In this document: one piece after another, positions 9,290-18,718 of the stretch
Numbering within the stretch: position 1 is the stretch's first letter
Layout: every line of letters begins with the position of its first letter
Assembly: GCA_002840285.1 (NCBI GenBank)
Contig: PHAE01000003.1
Location: 1-64,000 of the forward strand
Source: Firmicutes bacterium HGW-Firmicutes-11
Lineage (GTDB): Bacteria; Bacillota; Clostridia; Peptostreptococcales; Anaerovoracaceae
Length of the DNA stretch: 64,000 bases
Reading direction: 5' to 3'
Made by a program: the position numbers and the translations under genes
The notes under the pieces: model-generated
Seen by the model: only the letters and a program-made list of their open reading frames with translations
The model's database searches: none
Told to the model about the DNA's origin: nothing

Positions 9290-10255
9290 TCAATCGACAC
9301 GGTTCAAACGTCCACCGTCCAGAAAGGACTGAATGTTAGCACCGATCCCTTCCATCAAGCGAATTCGTGCTTCACTGCTTCCAAAAGCGATGTGAGGCGT
9401 GATCAGAATGCGATCTGGATACTTCATTTTTAATAGCGGGTGTTGGCTTGTGATGGGTTCGGTTTCCAGCACATCCAACCCCGCTGCTTTAATAAGCCCA
9501 TCGTCCAGTGCAGAGGCAAGTTCTTCTTCATTCACGATGCCCCCACGACCCAGGTTGAGGAGAACAGCGGAAGGTTTCATTTTATTAAACTCGTCACGTC
9601 CGAACAGGTTCTTAGTCTTTGGACTAAGGGCAGTATGTACGGAAACGATATCAGACTTTTGAAGAAGTTCGTCAAGCTCCACCCGTTCATAGTTAACGTC
9701 TTCTCTGTTGGTTGCCACCGAAGTGTAGCAGACATGGCAGCCGAAACTCTCTGCGAGCGCTGCGACTCTTCGCCCGATGTTTCCCAGTCCCACCACCCCC
9801 CAGGTCTTTCCACTTAACTCGAAGGATTCTCTTTCATCGTAAAACTGATTGTCGTTCTGTCTTTCGCGACTGTAGTCTCCGGATTTCACATACTCGTCAT
9901 ACTGTCGGATATTGGAAATCAAATAAAAAAGCATGGCGAAGGTGTGTTGGGCGACGCTCTCCGCCGCATATCCGGGCACATTAGTCACGGCGATGTTGTT
10001 TTTTCTGCAATAGTCAATATCAATATTGTCATAGCCTGTTCCTGCCTGACAGATGAGTATAAGCTTCTCTGCCTGGGGCAATGTTTTCTTATTTATGCGG
10101 TTCTGATTTGTGATCAAAATCTGAACACCCTCGAGTTTGTGTGCAAGTTCAGCATCCGTCAGATCATCGAAAGATCGGACGATTCCGAATTTCTCAAGCA
10201 AGGTAGCCTCCACGGTAAACCGCAAGGTCTTCCGGTCTGCAAATAAGATCACCAT
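9290..10255 (-). CDS. D-isomer-specific 2-hydroxyacid dehydrogenase
   Basis: A 321-residue NAD(P)-dependent dehydrogenase. The Rossmann motif is GLGNIGRRVA, and the catalytic triad is visible as Arg in NLGRGG, Glu in DVLETEP and His in ITPHIAFGS. Resembles glycerate/hydroxypyruvate reductases and related 2-ketoacid reductases. Of two ATGs six bases apart (10261 and 10255) I chose the second, because the TAGGAG ribosome site abuts the first. The ribosome site overlaps the stop region of the glycosylase gene, so the two are probably translated from one message. Confidence 0.8.
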   Translation of the reverse strand: MVILFADRKTLRFTVEATLLEKFGIVRSFDDLTDAELAHKLEGVQILITNQNRINKKTLPQAEKLILICQAGTGYDNIDIDYCRKNNIAVTNVPGYAAESVAQHTFAMLFYLISNIRQYDEYVKSGDYSRERQNDNQFYDERESFELSGKTWGVVGLGNIGRRVAALAESFGCHVCYTSVATNREDVNYERVELDELLQKSDIVSVHTALSPKTKNLFGRDEFNKMKPSAVLLNLGRGGIVNEEELASALDDGLIKAAGLDVLETEPITSQHPLLKMKYPDRILITPHIAFGSSEARIRLMEGIGANIQSFLDGGRLNRVD

Positions 10256-10264
10256 CGTCATCTC

Positions 10265-11095
10265 CTATTTTCCGTAGTTGGAGCGCATATAGTAAAACAA
10301 GTATTGCTGCACTACGCCACAGTACCCTGTGTATTGTGTCCAGTCAAAACATCCGCTGTAGATTTCGTCCATTGCTCTCGCGATCCACACATCCACCGGG
10401 CATCCATCCAGGTGATGAAGGCCGAAGAGAGAGACGCAATTTGCAACTTTATCGCCGACGCCGGGAAGACTTTTAAGACGAGCGATCGCTTCCGGACCCG
10501 GCAAATGCTTTGACGCTTCCAGGTCGACTGTTCCGTCCGCTATGAGCTGCGCCGTTTTGATGATAAAAACGTCCCGATAGCCGACGCCGGTTCTTCGAAG
10601 GTCTTCCGGGTCGGCAGCCGCCAAAACTTCAGGTGTAGGGAAAGTAAAGTAGCTTACCCTTCGTCCAGACGCGCTGGCCCATTCGCTCAACTCGCCATAT
10701 TGCTGGCAAAGCAATTGGACAGATCGCTTGATCGCAGGTATGTTTTTATTTTGGGAGATCAGAAAACTGATCAGAGCTTCAAAGGGTTCCTGTCTCAGGA
10801 TACGTAGCCCTTGCCCAAACAAAACCGCTTCCCTTAGAAACGCATCGGCCCCTTCCGAAAGCCTCGCAACCAGCGGACCATAGTCAAATTCCAAGTCGAA
10901 ATAGTGTTTCCACAGATCATGAAACTCCTTCTCACCACAGGAAAGAAGGAGTTTTTCTTCCTCCAATTGCCGGATCTCCAAATATCTCCCGAAGGCAACC
11001 ACAGCATAGCGACCCTCCGCGATCGGATCCATGCGAAAGCACTGCCCGGATTCGGCGATCTGCTGTATGTTGAATTGTTTTTGCTCCAAAATCAT
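10265..11095 (-). CDS. ogg: 8-oxoguanine DNA glycosylase (Ogg type)
   Basis: A 276-residue base-excision repair enzyme. The N-terminal domain contains SGQCFRMD, typical of OGG N-domains, and the helix-hairpin-helix/GPD part reads LPGVGDKVANCVSLFG followed by PVDVWIARAM, supplying the catalytic Lys and Asp. It would remove oxidised guanine and nick the abasic site. The ribosome site is weak (GAGACG). It lies downstream of the hydrogenase terminator, so it likely has its own promoter. Confidence 0.85.
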   Translation of the reverse strand: MILEQKQFNIQQIAESGQCFRMDPIAEGRYAVVAFGRYLEIRQLEEEKLLLSCGEKEFHDLWKHYFDLEFDYGPLVARLSEGADAFLREAVLFGQGLRILRQEPFEALISFLISQNKNIPAIKRSVQLLCQQYGELSEWASASGRRVSYFTFPTPEVLAAADPEDLRRTGVGYRDVFIIKTAQLIADGTVDLEASKHLPGPEAIARLKSLPGVGDKVANCVSLFGLHHLDGCPVDVWIARAMDEIYSGCFDWTQYTGYCGVVQQYLFYYMRSNYGK

Positions 11096-11130
11096 CGATT
11101 TTCGTCTCGTTTTTCATAGTTTTATACAAA

Positions 11131-11166
11131 GAACAAGCCCATCGCAACGGTACGACGGGCTTGTTC
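11131..11166 (-). terminator. Terminator after the hydrogenase gene
   Basis: GAACAAGCCC pairs with GGGCTTGTTC across a 16-nt interior with further pairing (TCG/CGA). On the minus strand the stem is followed by TTTGTATAAAAC. It begins about 12 bp after the hydrogenase stop. Confidence 0.7.
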
Positions 11167-11178
11167 GCTCGCTTGTTC

Positions 11179-14100
11179 TTAGTTCTTCTCTTCCATAATG
11201 GTCCGGTATAAATTGTCCATCTTGGATGCATCTATGACCTTGCCGTCCAGTGTGACATGGATCCCTTCACCAGGGTGATTCTCCTTGAGTCGGATGGTCC
11301 TGACCTTGATAAAGTTTTCCATCTTCTGGTCCTTCACCTTCTTGTGAGAAGTCAGGTAAAGCTCTTGCGATCCCTTTTCCCTGCAGCGGTCGCAGACACA
11401 GATCTCAAATACTCTGGTGATAAAGGCAGAATCGCTCTTGCGCAGCACGTTGTGTCCCATAGAGTCTCCAGTGACATGGTGATAATGGGTATGCAACAAC
11501 TCATGGGCCAAATGGGAATTGGCTTCACCAAGGAAGTCCGCGTAGAGTTTCTTGATGTCCGGATTGTCTTGAGATTTGCGGAACTCCGATCCCTTGTCGA
11601 TCTCGATCAATACTTGCTGACGTTTTTCCAGAGAATCGATCTTTTCCGGTACCGGATGCCCGGCGCCGGAAATGCACCCGCCGGGGCATGCCATCACTTC
11701 TATCAAGTCGTACCCCACATCTTCTCCGGCTACGATCCTCTCTACGATGTGTTCTGCATTGTGAAGTCCGCTGATGACAGCAACCCTGACCTTGAGTCCG
11801 TTCGCTTCGATCGTGGTCTCCTTGATTCCGTCAAATCCCCGAATTTCGGTGAAGTCAATGTGTTCATTGGTATGAACATCGGTGAGTTTTTCCAATGCCA
11901 TCCGCAAAGCCGCTTCCGCCACACCACCGGAATTGCCGAACAGAACGCCGGCGCCGGATACGATCCGGTAGGGCTCGTCAAATTCCTGTGGCTCGAGATC
12001 TGCTACTGCGATCCGTTTGAGATCCAACATTTCCAGTAGTTCGCTGGAGGTGAGCACGGCATCCACGTCACGAACGCCGTCAGGGGCGAATTCAGGACGT
12101 TCCGCTTCATATTTCTTGGCGATGCAAGGGACGATCGACACGGAGTACAGATCCTTTTTATCGATCCCCAACTGTTGCGCCAGGTGTGTCTTCAACGTGG
12201 CACCCATCATCATCTGCGGTGATTTGCAGGTGGACAGGTTCGGAATCAGTGTCGGGTATCTGCGTTCCACAAAATTGACCCAGCCGGGGCAGCAGGATGT
12301 AAATTGGGGCATGACACCGCCACTGGTGACTCTTCCAAGGAATTCGGTGGTTTCCTCCATGATGGTCAGGTCGGCGGCGAAGCAATTGTCAAACGCTTTG
12401 TCGAATCCGAGTTTGTTCAACATGGATGCCATGATGGAAGACGTTTCGTCGTAAGGTACCCCAAAATAGGATTCCACTACACTACGCACAGCAGGAGCAA
12501 TGAATCCAACAACGGTCTTGGTCGGATCGTTGATGGCGCGGAATACCTTGCCTTTCTCACTGGTGTAACGCAAGGCGCCACAGGGACATGCATTGACGCA
12601 ATGACCGCAACTGACGCAGTCGGTCTCCCGCAGGGGAAGTCCGCTCTTTGTACCGACCAGCTGACGCCCGTACTTCATATAGAAAGTAAGAATATCCGGA
12701 CCTTCCACTTCAGCGCAGGCGGCGATGCACCGGCCGCAGGAAATGCACTTGTTGTGATCTCTGACAATGAAGGGATGATCCTCCATCACCGGGAAATATG
12801 GCCGGTCATGAGCCGGTTTTTTGAAGTCGATCTCGTAATCGGAAGCCACTGATCGCAAGCTGCAGTCGTATCTCGATTTGCAGCCGCACTGTATACAGCG
12901 TTCCGCTTCTTTTACCGCTTGTTCTGCGGTCAATCCAAGTTCGACCTCCGCGTAATTTTTCTTTCGGATCTCCGGGTCGAGGGAAGGCATTTCTGACCGC
13001 TTGAGTCGCGGCATTTCTTCAAATTCCCACTTGGGCAGATCTTCCAGCGTTCCGCGGCTGCAGCTGTAATCCTCTTTATGTTCTTTGACATATCCTTTTT
13101 TGAGATAAGTATCAATGGATTCGGCTGCATGCCGTCCGGCTGAGATCGCCTGTATGACCGTCGCCGGTCCGGTGACGCAGTCGCCGCCGGCAAATATTTT
13201 GTGCTCGGATGTTTCAAAGGTCTTGCCGTTGATGTCCACATCGCCCCACTTGTTCAAGCGCACCGGCAGGTCATTGTAGAGGAATTTGGTGTCGGTGCTT
13301 TGACCGATGGCGCCGATGACAGTATCGCATTCGATGGACATCTCGCTGCCTTCAATGGGAATCGGGCGTCTTCTTCCGGAGCGGTCCGGTTCTCCCAACT
13401 CCATACGGATGCAATGGAGGATCCTCCGGTCGCCTCTTGTCTCGATTTTCTCCGGAGATGTAAGGAAAATCATTTCCACTCCTTCAGCGAGAGCTTCTTC
13501 TATCTCGTAGGGTTCCGCCGGCATTTCATCGCGACTCCGTCGGTAAAGGATCGTGACTTTTTCGGCTCCGTTTCGAATCGCTGTTCTGGCGCAGTCGATC
13601 GCGGTGTTTCCTCCACCGACGACAACGACTTCTTTGCCTGTGTTGGTATCCACACCTTTGATGTTCTGCTCCAAATATTGTATGCCCAGCCAGATGCCTT
13701 CGACCTGCATCGGTGTGGCACCCCAGGAACCGATGGAAAGATAAACCGCGTCAAAATCCTTCTGCAGATCCGAGAGCAAAATGTGGGTTCCGATCGCTTT
13801 TCCGGTATTGATCTTGACGCCGAGTCTGCGAATCAGTTCGATTTCTTGATCCAGAGTAGCTTTGGGAAGTCGATATTCCGGGATGCCATAACGCATCATG
13901 CCGCCGGCATGGGGTTGTCGTTCGAATACAGTCACGTCATGTCCATTGATCGCGCTGTAATATGCCGCCGTCAGTCCCGAAGGACCTGCGCCTACGACTG
14001 CGATCTTTTTCCCTGAACTGGGAAGCATCGGCGGTGCCCAAGGGGTTTCTTTGGCAGCGTCAAGGTCGGCTAAAAATCTCTTGACGAAGTTGATAGCGAC

Positions 14101-14616
14101 CGGTTGATCGATGAGATTCCTTCGACATTCCGCTTCACAAGGATGTGGGCATACCCGCCCGCAGACCACCGGGAACGGATTGGTTTCTTTGATGACTTGA
14201 AGCGCTTCTTCAAAGTTGCCTGCCTGTGCATGCCGAAGATACTTTTGAATGTCCACATTGTCAGGACAGGTATTGACGCAGGGAGCGACGCAATCGGCAT
14301 TGTGGTCGGAAAGCAATTGCTTCAGCCGGATTTTCCTGTACTCATTCAATTCTTCATTACTGGTCACGATGACCATGCCCTCTTTGATTGGTGTCTGGCA
14401 CGATTTCACCTGGCTTTTCTCGTCACCTTCTCCGATTTCGACTACGCACAAGCCGCAATTTCCGTTGGCACGCTCCAGCCGGATGTCGTAGCACAAATGC
14501 GGGATTTTTACATCTTCCTGCAGCAATGCCTGAAGAATGGTCAGGTCTTCGTAGACCTCCATTTCTCTACTGTTCACCGTCACTTTGATCCGATTTCTGT
14601 TTTTGATCGTGTTCAT
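11179..14616 (-). CDS. [FeFe] hydrogenase fused to a GltD-like NAD(P)H oxidoreductase
   Basis: A 1145-residue multidomain enzyme. In order: [2Fe-2S] ferredoxin domain (about 10-85), Cys-rich GltD N-terminal domain (about 100-190, several Cys motifs), FAD/NAD(P) oxidoreductase (GAGPSG at 209, GGGNTAI at 334), a Cys knot CIQCGC (574-579), two [4Fe-4S] clusters (620-690), the H-cluster domain with TSCCPGW (773-779), VPCIAKK (829-835) and ACPGGC (976-981), an SSU-like helix ending HTHYHH, then an about 95-residue tail with CVCDRC. Both Cys of the TSCC motif are present, so proton transfer should work. Start at 14616 is set by TAGGAGGAG. The fusion predicts soluble NAD(P)H-linked H2 production or uptake without separate HydB/HydC subunits. 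Confidence 0.88.
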   Translation of the reverse strand: MNTIKNRNRIKVTVNSREMEVYEDLTILQALLQEDVKIPHLCYDIRLERANGNCGLCVVEIGEGDEKSQVKSCQTPIKEGMVIVTSNEELNEYRKIRLKQLLSDHNADCVAPCVNTCPDNVDIQKYLRHAQAGNFEEALQVIKETNPFPVVCGRVCPHPCEAECRRNLIDQPVAINFVKRFLADLDAAKETPWAPPMLPSSGKKIAVVGAGPSGLTAAYYSAINGHDVTVFERQPHAGGMMRYGIPEYRLPKATLDQEIELIRRLGVKINTGKAIGTHILLSDLQKDFDAVYLSIGSWGATPMQVEGIWLGIQYLEQNIKGVDTNTGKEVVVVGGGNTAIDCARTAIRNGAEKVTILYRRSRDEMPAEPYEIEEALAEGVEMIFLTSPEKIETRGDRRILHCIRMELGEPDRSGRRRPIPIEGSEMSIECDTVIGAIGQSTDTKFLYNDLPVRLNKWGDVDINGKTFETSEHKIFAGGDCVTGPATVIQAISAGRHAAESIDTYLKKGYVKEHKEDYSCSRGTLEDLPKWEFEEMPRLKRSEMPSLDPEIRKKNYAEVELGLTAEQAVKEAERCIQCGCKSRYDCSLRSVASDYEIDFKKPAHDRPYFPVMEDHPFIVRDHNKCISCGRCIAACAEVEGPDILTFYMKYGRQLVGTKSGLPLRETDCVSCGHCVNACPCGALRYTSEKGKVFRAINDPTKTVVGFIAPAVRSVVESYFGVPYDETSSIMASMLNKLGFDKAFDNCFAADLTIMEETTEFLGRVTSGGVMPQFTSCCPGWVNFVERRYPTLIPNLSTCKSPQMMMGATLKTHLAQQLGIDKKDLYSVSIVPCIAKKYEAERPEFAPDGVRDVDAVLTSSELLEMLDLKRIAVADLEPQEFDEPYRIVSGAGVLFGNSGGVAEAALRMALEKLTDVHTNEHIDFTEIRGFDGIKETTIEANGLKVRVAVISGLHNAEHIVERIVAGEDVGYDLIEVMACPGGCISGAGHPVPEKIDSLEKRQQVLIEIDKGSEFRKSQDNPDIKKLYADFLGEANSHLAHELLHTHYHHVTGDSMGHNVLRKSDSAFITRVFEICVCDRCREKGSQELYLTSHKKVKDQKMENFIKVRTIRLKENHPGEGIHVTLDGKVIDASKMDNLYRTIMEEKN

Positions 14617-14648
14617 CGTGTCTCCTCCTAAAGAACTGAACCAGAAAA

Positions 14649-15497
14649 TTAAAGTTCGCTGTCGTTTACACTGAAGGTGTCTCCGTCTGCTATGGTCCCT
14701 GCAATATAGCCTTTTTTGAACCATCGTTGACGCTGTTCCGATGTACCGTGGGTAAAGCTGTCGGGAACTACATAACCATAGGACTGTTGTTGGAGACGGT
14801 CATCACCGACAGCGCTGGCAGCATTCATCGCCTCATCGATGTCACCCTCGTCCAATAAATTGTCCTTGTCTGCGAAATGAGCCCAAACGCCGGCGTAGTA
14901 GTCGGCCTGCAATTCCAACCGAACCATATAGCGGTTGAACTCAACTTCATCGACTTTCGATCGCATCGCCATGACTTGATCCATGGTTCCCAGAATATTT
15001 TGGATGTGGTGTCCCACCTCGTGGGCAATGACGTAGGCCATGGCGAAATCCCCGGATGCATTGAGCTTTTCTTCCATCTCCAGGAAGAAGCTGAGATCGA
15101 TATAGACGCTCTGATCTCCGGAGCAGTAGAAAGGTCCGGTGGAAGATCCCGCTACTCCGCAAGCAGAATCGACCTTGCCGGTATAGAGAACCAGCTTCGG
15201 ATAAACGTACGCGATTCCTTCTTGTTCGAGGAGAGCGACCCAAGTGTCTTCTGTCTCTGCCAGCACGACTGAAGCAAATTGGGCGAGCTCTTCTTCCTCC
15301 GCAGAAGCAACATAAGGAGTGGAGGTATCCGGTCCCTGGATCTGTGTCAAGTCGATCACATCGGAAGGATTTCCCCCAAGCATCATCACTATAATGATCA
15401 TGACGATGGTTCCGATGCCTCCTCCGGCGATTCCCTTTACAGGGATCCCTCTGCGGTCGACCACATTGCCGCTGGCCCTTCGGCCTTTCCATTGCAT
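14649..15497 (-). CDS. Neutral zinc metallopeptidase (YpfJ-like), membrane anchored
   Basis: A 282-residue protein with one N-terminal membrane segment (about 26-41, rich in Ile, Val and Met) and an outside zinc-peptidase domain. HEVGHH at 159-164 is the zinc motif; the following ELQADYYAGVWAH segment gives the third ligand and is typical of this family. The start at 15497 is chosen for the GGGAGG ribosome site and the family-typical opening MQWKGRR. It lies 32 bp upstream of the hydrogenase gene on the same strand. Natural substrates of the family are unknown. Confidence 0.8.
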   Translation of the reverse strand: MQWKGRRASGNVVDRRGIPVKGIAGGGIGTIVMIIIVMMLGGNPSDVIDLTQIQGPDTSTPYVASAEEEELAQFASVVLAETEDTWVALLEQEGIAYVYPKLVLYTGKVDSACGVAGSSTGPFYCSGDQSVYIDLSFFLEMEEKLNASGDFAMAYVIAHEVGHHIQNILGTMDQVMAMRSKVDEVEFNRYMVRLELQADYYAGVWAHFADKDNLLDEGDIDEAMNAASAVGDDRLQQQSYGYVVPDSFTHGTSEQRQRWFKKGYIAGTIADGDTFSVNDSEL

Positions 15498-15540
15498 CTC
15501 CCGTTCCTCCCTTTCAGGCATAGGCTGCGCCCTTTTATAA

Positions 15541-15569
15541 ATCATACATCCAGTTGGCCTCATTGTCCA
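15541..15569 (-). promoter_or_regulatory. Sigma-70 type promoter of the zinc peptidase-hydrogenase unit
   Basis: On the minus strand TGGACA (15569-15564) is followed after 17 nt by TATGAT (15546-15541). Position fits transcription of the peptidase and, by read-through, the hydrogenase gene. Confidence 0.5.
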
Positions 15570-15646
15570 CTGAACATCTGACTAATTTTTGATTAACGGA
15601 ACTAAATACACATGTGATTGTCTAATCTATATAAGGAGGTGTCAAA

Positions 15647-16867
15647 ATGAGTAAATTCATCGCTGTCGTGACCGCTCTGACGATCCTGGCTGCCGGGTTA
15701 TCCGGTTGCGGAGCAACAGAACCATCCGGGCGGCCTTACGATGCAGATAAAATCGATGCGGCGATCATTGCCAGAACCAATGATTTTTCCTTTGATCTCT
15801 TGCGCGAGATCAATGAAACTGATTCAAACGGGAACTTGTTTTTATCACCCTTGAGCATATCCACAGCTCTTACCATGACATACAACGGAGCGAAAGGAAA
15901 CACGATGGCTGATATGGAGCGAGGCCTCCGCTACCAAGGATTCTCGAAAGAAAACGTGAATGAAACCTACCAGAACCTTATACCATACCTCTTGCAAGTG
16001 GATAAGGAGGTCGACCTTACGATCAGCAATTCGATCTGGTATCGTATGGGAGAAGCTATACAAGAAGCTTTCATTGAAACAAACAAGCAGGTTTTTGATG
16101 CGGAGGTTCGGGAACTGGACTTCTCGGATCCGGCATCAGCGGACAGCATCAACCAGTGGATCGATGATGCAACGAAAGGCAAAATCGATCGGATGATAGA
16201 ACCACCGATCCCCGCAACAGTGGTCATGTACTTGATCAATGCCGTTTACTTCAAGGGTGACTGGACAACACCCTTTGACAAGGACAGTACACAAGAAGCC
16301 GATTTTACTAATATCGCCGGAGCTGTTCAACGCACTGACATGATGGGGCACTATGGCGATGTTGACTATGGACAGGGAGATGGTTACAAAGCCGTTCGAC
16401 TCCCTTATGGAAAAGAAAAGGTGTCGATGTACCTCCTCCTGCCGACCGATGGAAAGACCATCAACGACTGGGTCGCCGATTTGAATGCAGATGTCTTTGC
16501 TGACATTCGCAGTTCCATCACGACACAAGAGAAAGTGGACTTGAGAATCCCTAAATTTAAGATGGAATACGATATCAAGGAATTGAACAACGAATTGATC
16601 TCTATGGGAATGGTATTACCTTTCGACCCGGCAGCAGATTTTTCCGGCATCCGTGAGGGTCTGTTCATCAGCCAAGTACTCCACAAAGCCGTCATTGAAG
16701 TCAATGAAGAAGGAAGCGAAGCCGCCGGAGTCACAGTAGTGGTCATGGAAGAAAGCGCCGCATTAGAACCATTGACTTTCATTGCCGACCAACCCTTCCT
16801 CTTTCTGATTGCTGAGGAAGGCACCGGTTCGATTTTGTTTCTTGGAAAATTCACTTCCGCCGAATAG
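15647..16867 (+). CDS. Serpin (serine protease inhibitor), lipoprotein
   Basis: A 406-residue serpin. The first 25 residues form a lipoprotein signal ending LSGCG, so the protein is probably anchored on the outside of the membrane. The serpin body starts near ANDFSFDL, and the hinge reads EEGSEAAGVTVVV, the small-residue pattern of inhibitory serpins, followed by the closing segment ADQPFLFLI. Aligned by eye with antitrypsin, the scissile bond falls in the MEESAALEP stretch, suggesting small or acidic P1 residues; this is approximate. A TAAGGAGG ribosome site precedes the ATG. Its divergent neighbour is a surface zinc peptidase. Confidence 0.9.
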   Translation: MSKFIAVVTALTILAAGLSGCGATEPSGRPYDADKIDAAIIARTNDFSFDLLREINETDSNGNLFLSPLSISTALTMTYNGAKGNTMADMERGLRYQGFSKENVNETYQNLIPYLLQVDKEVDLTISNSIWYRMGEAIQEAFIETNKQVFDAEVRELDFSDPASADSINQWIDDATKGKIDRMIEPPIPATVVMYLINAVYFKGDWTTPFDKDSTQEADFTNIAGAVQRTDMMGHYGDVDYGQGDGYKAVRLPYGKEKVSMYLLLPTDGKTINDWVADLNADVFADIRSSITTQEKVDLRIPKFKMEYDIKELNNELISMGMVLPFDPAADFSGIREGLFISQVLHKAVIEVNEEGSEAAGVTVVVMEESAALEPLTFIADQPFLFLIAEEGTGSILFLGKFTSAE

Positions 16868-16884
16868 AAAGGTGTAGACGCAAA

Positions 16885-16912
16885 AAACCCCACCTCCTTG
16901 TGAAGTGGGGCT
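16885..16912 (-). terminator. Terminator at the end of the acetoin operon
   Basis: CCCCAC (16888-16893) pairs with GTGGGG (16905-16910). On the minus strand the stem is followed by six T residues, so it ends transcripts coming from the E3 gene; on the plus strand it may also slow serpin transcripts. Confidence 0.7.
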
Positions 16913-16938
16913 TTCTGCATATTTTGAGGAGATGTAGG

Positions 16939-18705
16939 CTACATAAAGTGGATCGCTTTGTCCACTGCGGCATGGAATGCCTCGTGATAGATCTCCGATA
17001 CGGTTGGGTGGGGATGGATCGACATTGCGATCTCTTCTGCTGTGGATTCCAGTTTCATGGCGACGACCGCTTCTGCTATCATGTCCGTCGCATGGATGCA
17101 ATAGAGATGCACGCCGACGACTTCGTTGTATCTGGGTTCTACGATGACCTTGATCAAACCGCGATCGTCTCCGGCCACTTTGGCTTTGCCGTTGGCAATG
17201 AGTGGGAATTTACCGACTTTCACATCGCCATATTTTTCTCTCGCTTCCCGTTCGGTCAAGCCGACGCTGGCGATTTCCGGTTGGATATAGATGCAGCCGG
17301 GCACTTTGTCATAGTCCATGACAGAATGATGTCCACAGATATTTTCCACGGCTACGATGCCTTCCATGGATGCTGCGTGGGCAAGCATCCACTTGCCGTT
17401 GACGTCGCCGATCGCATAGATGTTGTCTACGGATGTTTTGCAGGTATCGTCTGTTACGATAGCTCCCTTGCTCAACTTGATACCAAGCTCTTCGCAGGGC
17501 ACACCGACTGTCGACGGGGTTCTTCCCGTTGCCAGAAGGACGTTTCCGGTCTTGACTTCCTGGAGTTTTCCGTCCTTCTCGAAGGTGACCGAATCCTTGG
17601 TCACTTCCTTTACCTGAGCTGCTTCGTAAACGTCGACACCGATGTCGCGAAGGTGCTTCGCCACTTGAACTGCAATTTCTTCATCGGTCGCTGTGCGGAG
17701 GATCCGGCTGCGGACGATGACTGAGACCTTGCAGCCGACGCTAGCCAGAAAATAGGCAAATTCAATGGCTATGACCCCACCGCCAAGAACGACCATGTCT
17801 TTTGGGATATAATCCAGATTTAAAATATCATCGCTGATGAATATCTTCATCGCCGGGTCGATGGGAATCGGCATATACTCCGCTTCCGAGCCGGTAGCAA
17901 TGATGAGGTATTCTCCAGTGATTTTTTTATCTCCGATGGCCACTGTATTTTTGTCGATCACAGCGCCTTCGCCTTGAAACGTAGTGACCTTGTTTCCCCG
18001 AAGCAAGCCTTCGATGCCACCAACGAGTTGGGATACGATTTTATGTTTCCGCTTCTGCAGGATCCCCATGTCAAGCGATGCACCGGAGGTGTCTACACCG
18101 ATGATCCCGAAGCTCTCGCTTTCCCTGACTTCCTTCAAAGCTTCGGCGCTGCGCAAGAATGTTTTCGTTGGGATACATCCTTTGTTCAGACAAACGCCGC
18201 CAACCTTTCCCTTTTCGATCAGAGCGGTCCGTTTTCCCATCTGTGCCGCTTTGATGGCGGCAACGTATCCGCCGGGACCACCACCGAGAACGATGATGTC
18301 AAAATCTCGATCTGCTGCAATCGGGTTTTCCGTTGCGGCCGGCGCTTCCGGCTTCTTTGTCGCTTCAGTTGCAACCGGTGCTTCCGTTTTCGTGATGGCT
18401 GGAGATGGGTCGTCTTCCATTCCAAGCTGCGCCAAAGCATCGGTGACTAGAGCGTCGATCTTGTCGCCGGCCGCTCCTACGATGGCAATAGGAAGCGTCA
18501 CAGGAACCGTGTCGCCTTCGCCGATGAAGGTTTTCAGCAGGATCCCATCGCTGGTTGCTTCGATGTCAATGTTCGTTTTGTCGGTTTCGATCGAGAAGAG
18601 AGCTTCCCCTTTGGTCATGCTTTCTCCCTCTTTCTTATACCAGTTCACCAGCTTGCCTTCGCTCATATTGAAGCCAAGCTTTGGCATAATGATTATTTCA
18701 GCCAT
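16939..18705 (-). CDS. acoL: Dihydrolipoyl dehydrogenase (E3) with N-terminal lipoyl domain
   Basis: A 588-residue flavoprotein that reoxidises dihydrolipoamide with NAD+. Residues about 1-80 are a lipoyl domain with the lipoylation site ETDKTN; a flexible Ala/Pro/Thr-rich linker follows (about 95-130). The FAD motif is GGGPGGYVAA, the redox disulfide lies in GGVCLNKGCIPTK, the NAD motif in GGGVIAIEFA, and the C-terminal active-site base in HPHPTVSE. From memory, the E3 of the Clostridium magnum acetoin system also carries such a lipoyl domain. It is the last gene of the operon, 13 bp after E2. Confidence 0.9.
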   Translation of the reverse strand: MAEIIIMPKLGFNMSEGKLVNWYKKEGESMTKGEALFSIETDKTNIDIEATSDGILLKTFIGEGDTVPVTLPIAIVGAAGDKIDALVTDALAQLGMEDDPSPAITKTEAPVATEATKKPEAPAATENPIAADRDFDIIVLGGGPGGYVAAIKAAQMGKRTALIEKGKVGGVCLNKGCIPTKTFLRSAEALKEVRESESFGIIGVDTSGASLDMGILQKRKHKIVSQLVGGIEGLLRGNKVTTFQGEGAVIDKNTVAIGDKKITGEYLIIATGSEAEYMPIPIDPAMKIFISDDILNLDYIPKDMVVLGGGVIAIEFAYFLASVGCKVSVIVRSRILRTATDEEIAVQVAKHLRDIGVDVYEAAQVKEVTKDSVTFEKDGKLQEVKTGNVLLATGRTPSTVGVPCEELGIKLSKGAIVTDDTCKTSVDNIYAIGDVNGKWMLAHAASMEGIVAVENICGHHSVMDYDKVPGCIYIQPEIASVGLTEREAREKYGDVKVGKFPLIANGKAKVAGDDRGLIKVIVEPRYNEVVGVHLYCIHATDMIAEAVVAMKLESTAEEIAMSIHPHPTVSEIYHEAFHAAVDKAIHFM

Positions 18706-18718
18706 AAAGTTCTCCCTT

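Noticed and set aside
13201..14016. A 271-codon plus-strand frame opposite the hydrogenase
   Set aside because: Antisense shadow of a strongly conserved flavoprotein domain; no protein-family features.
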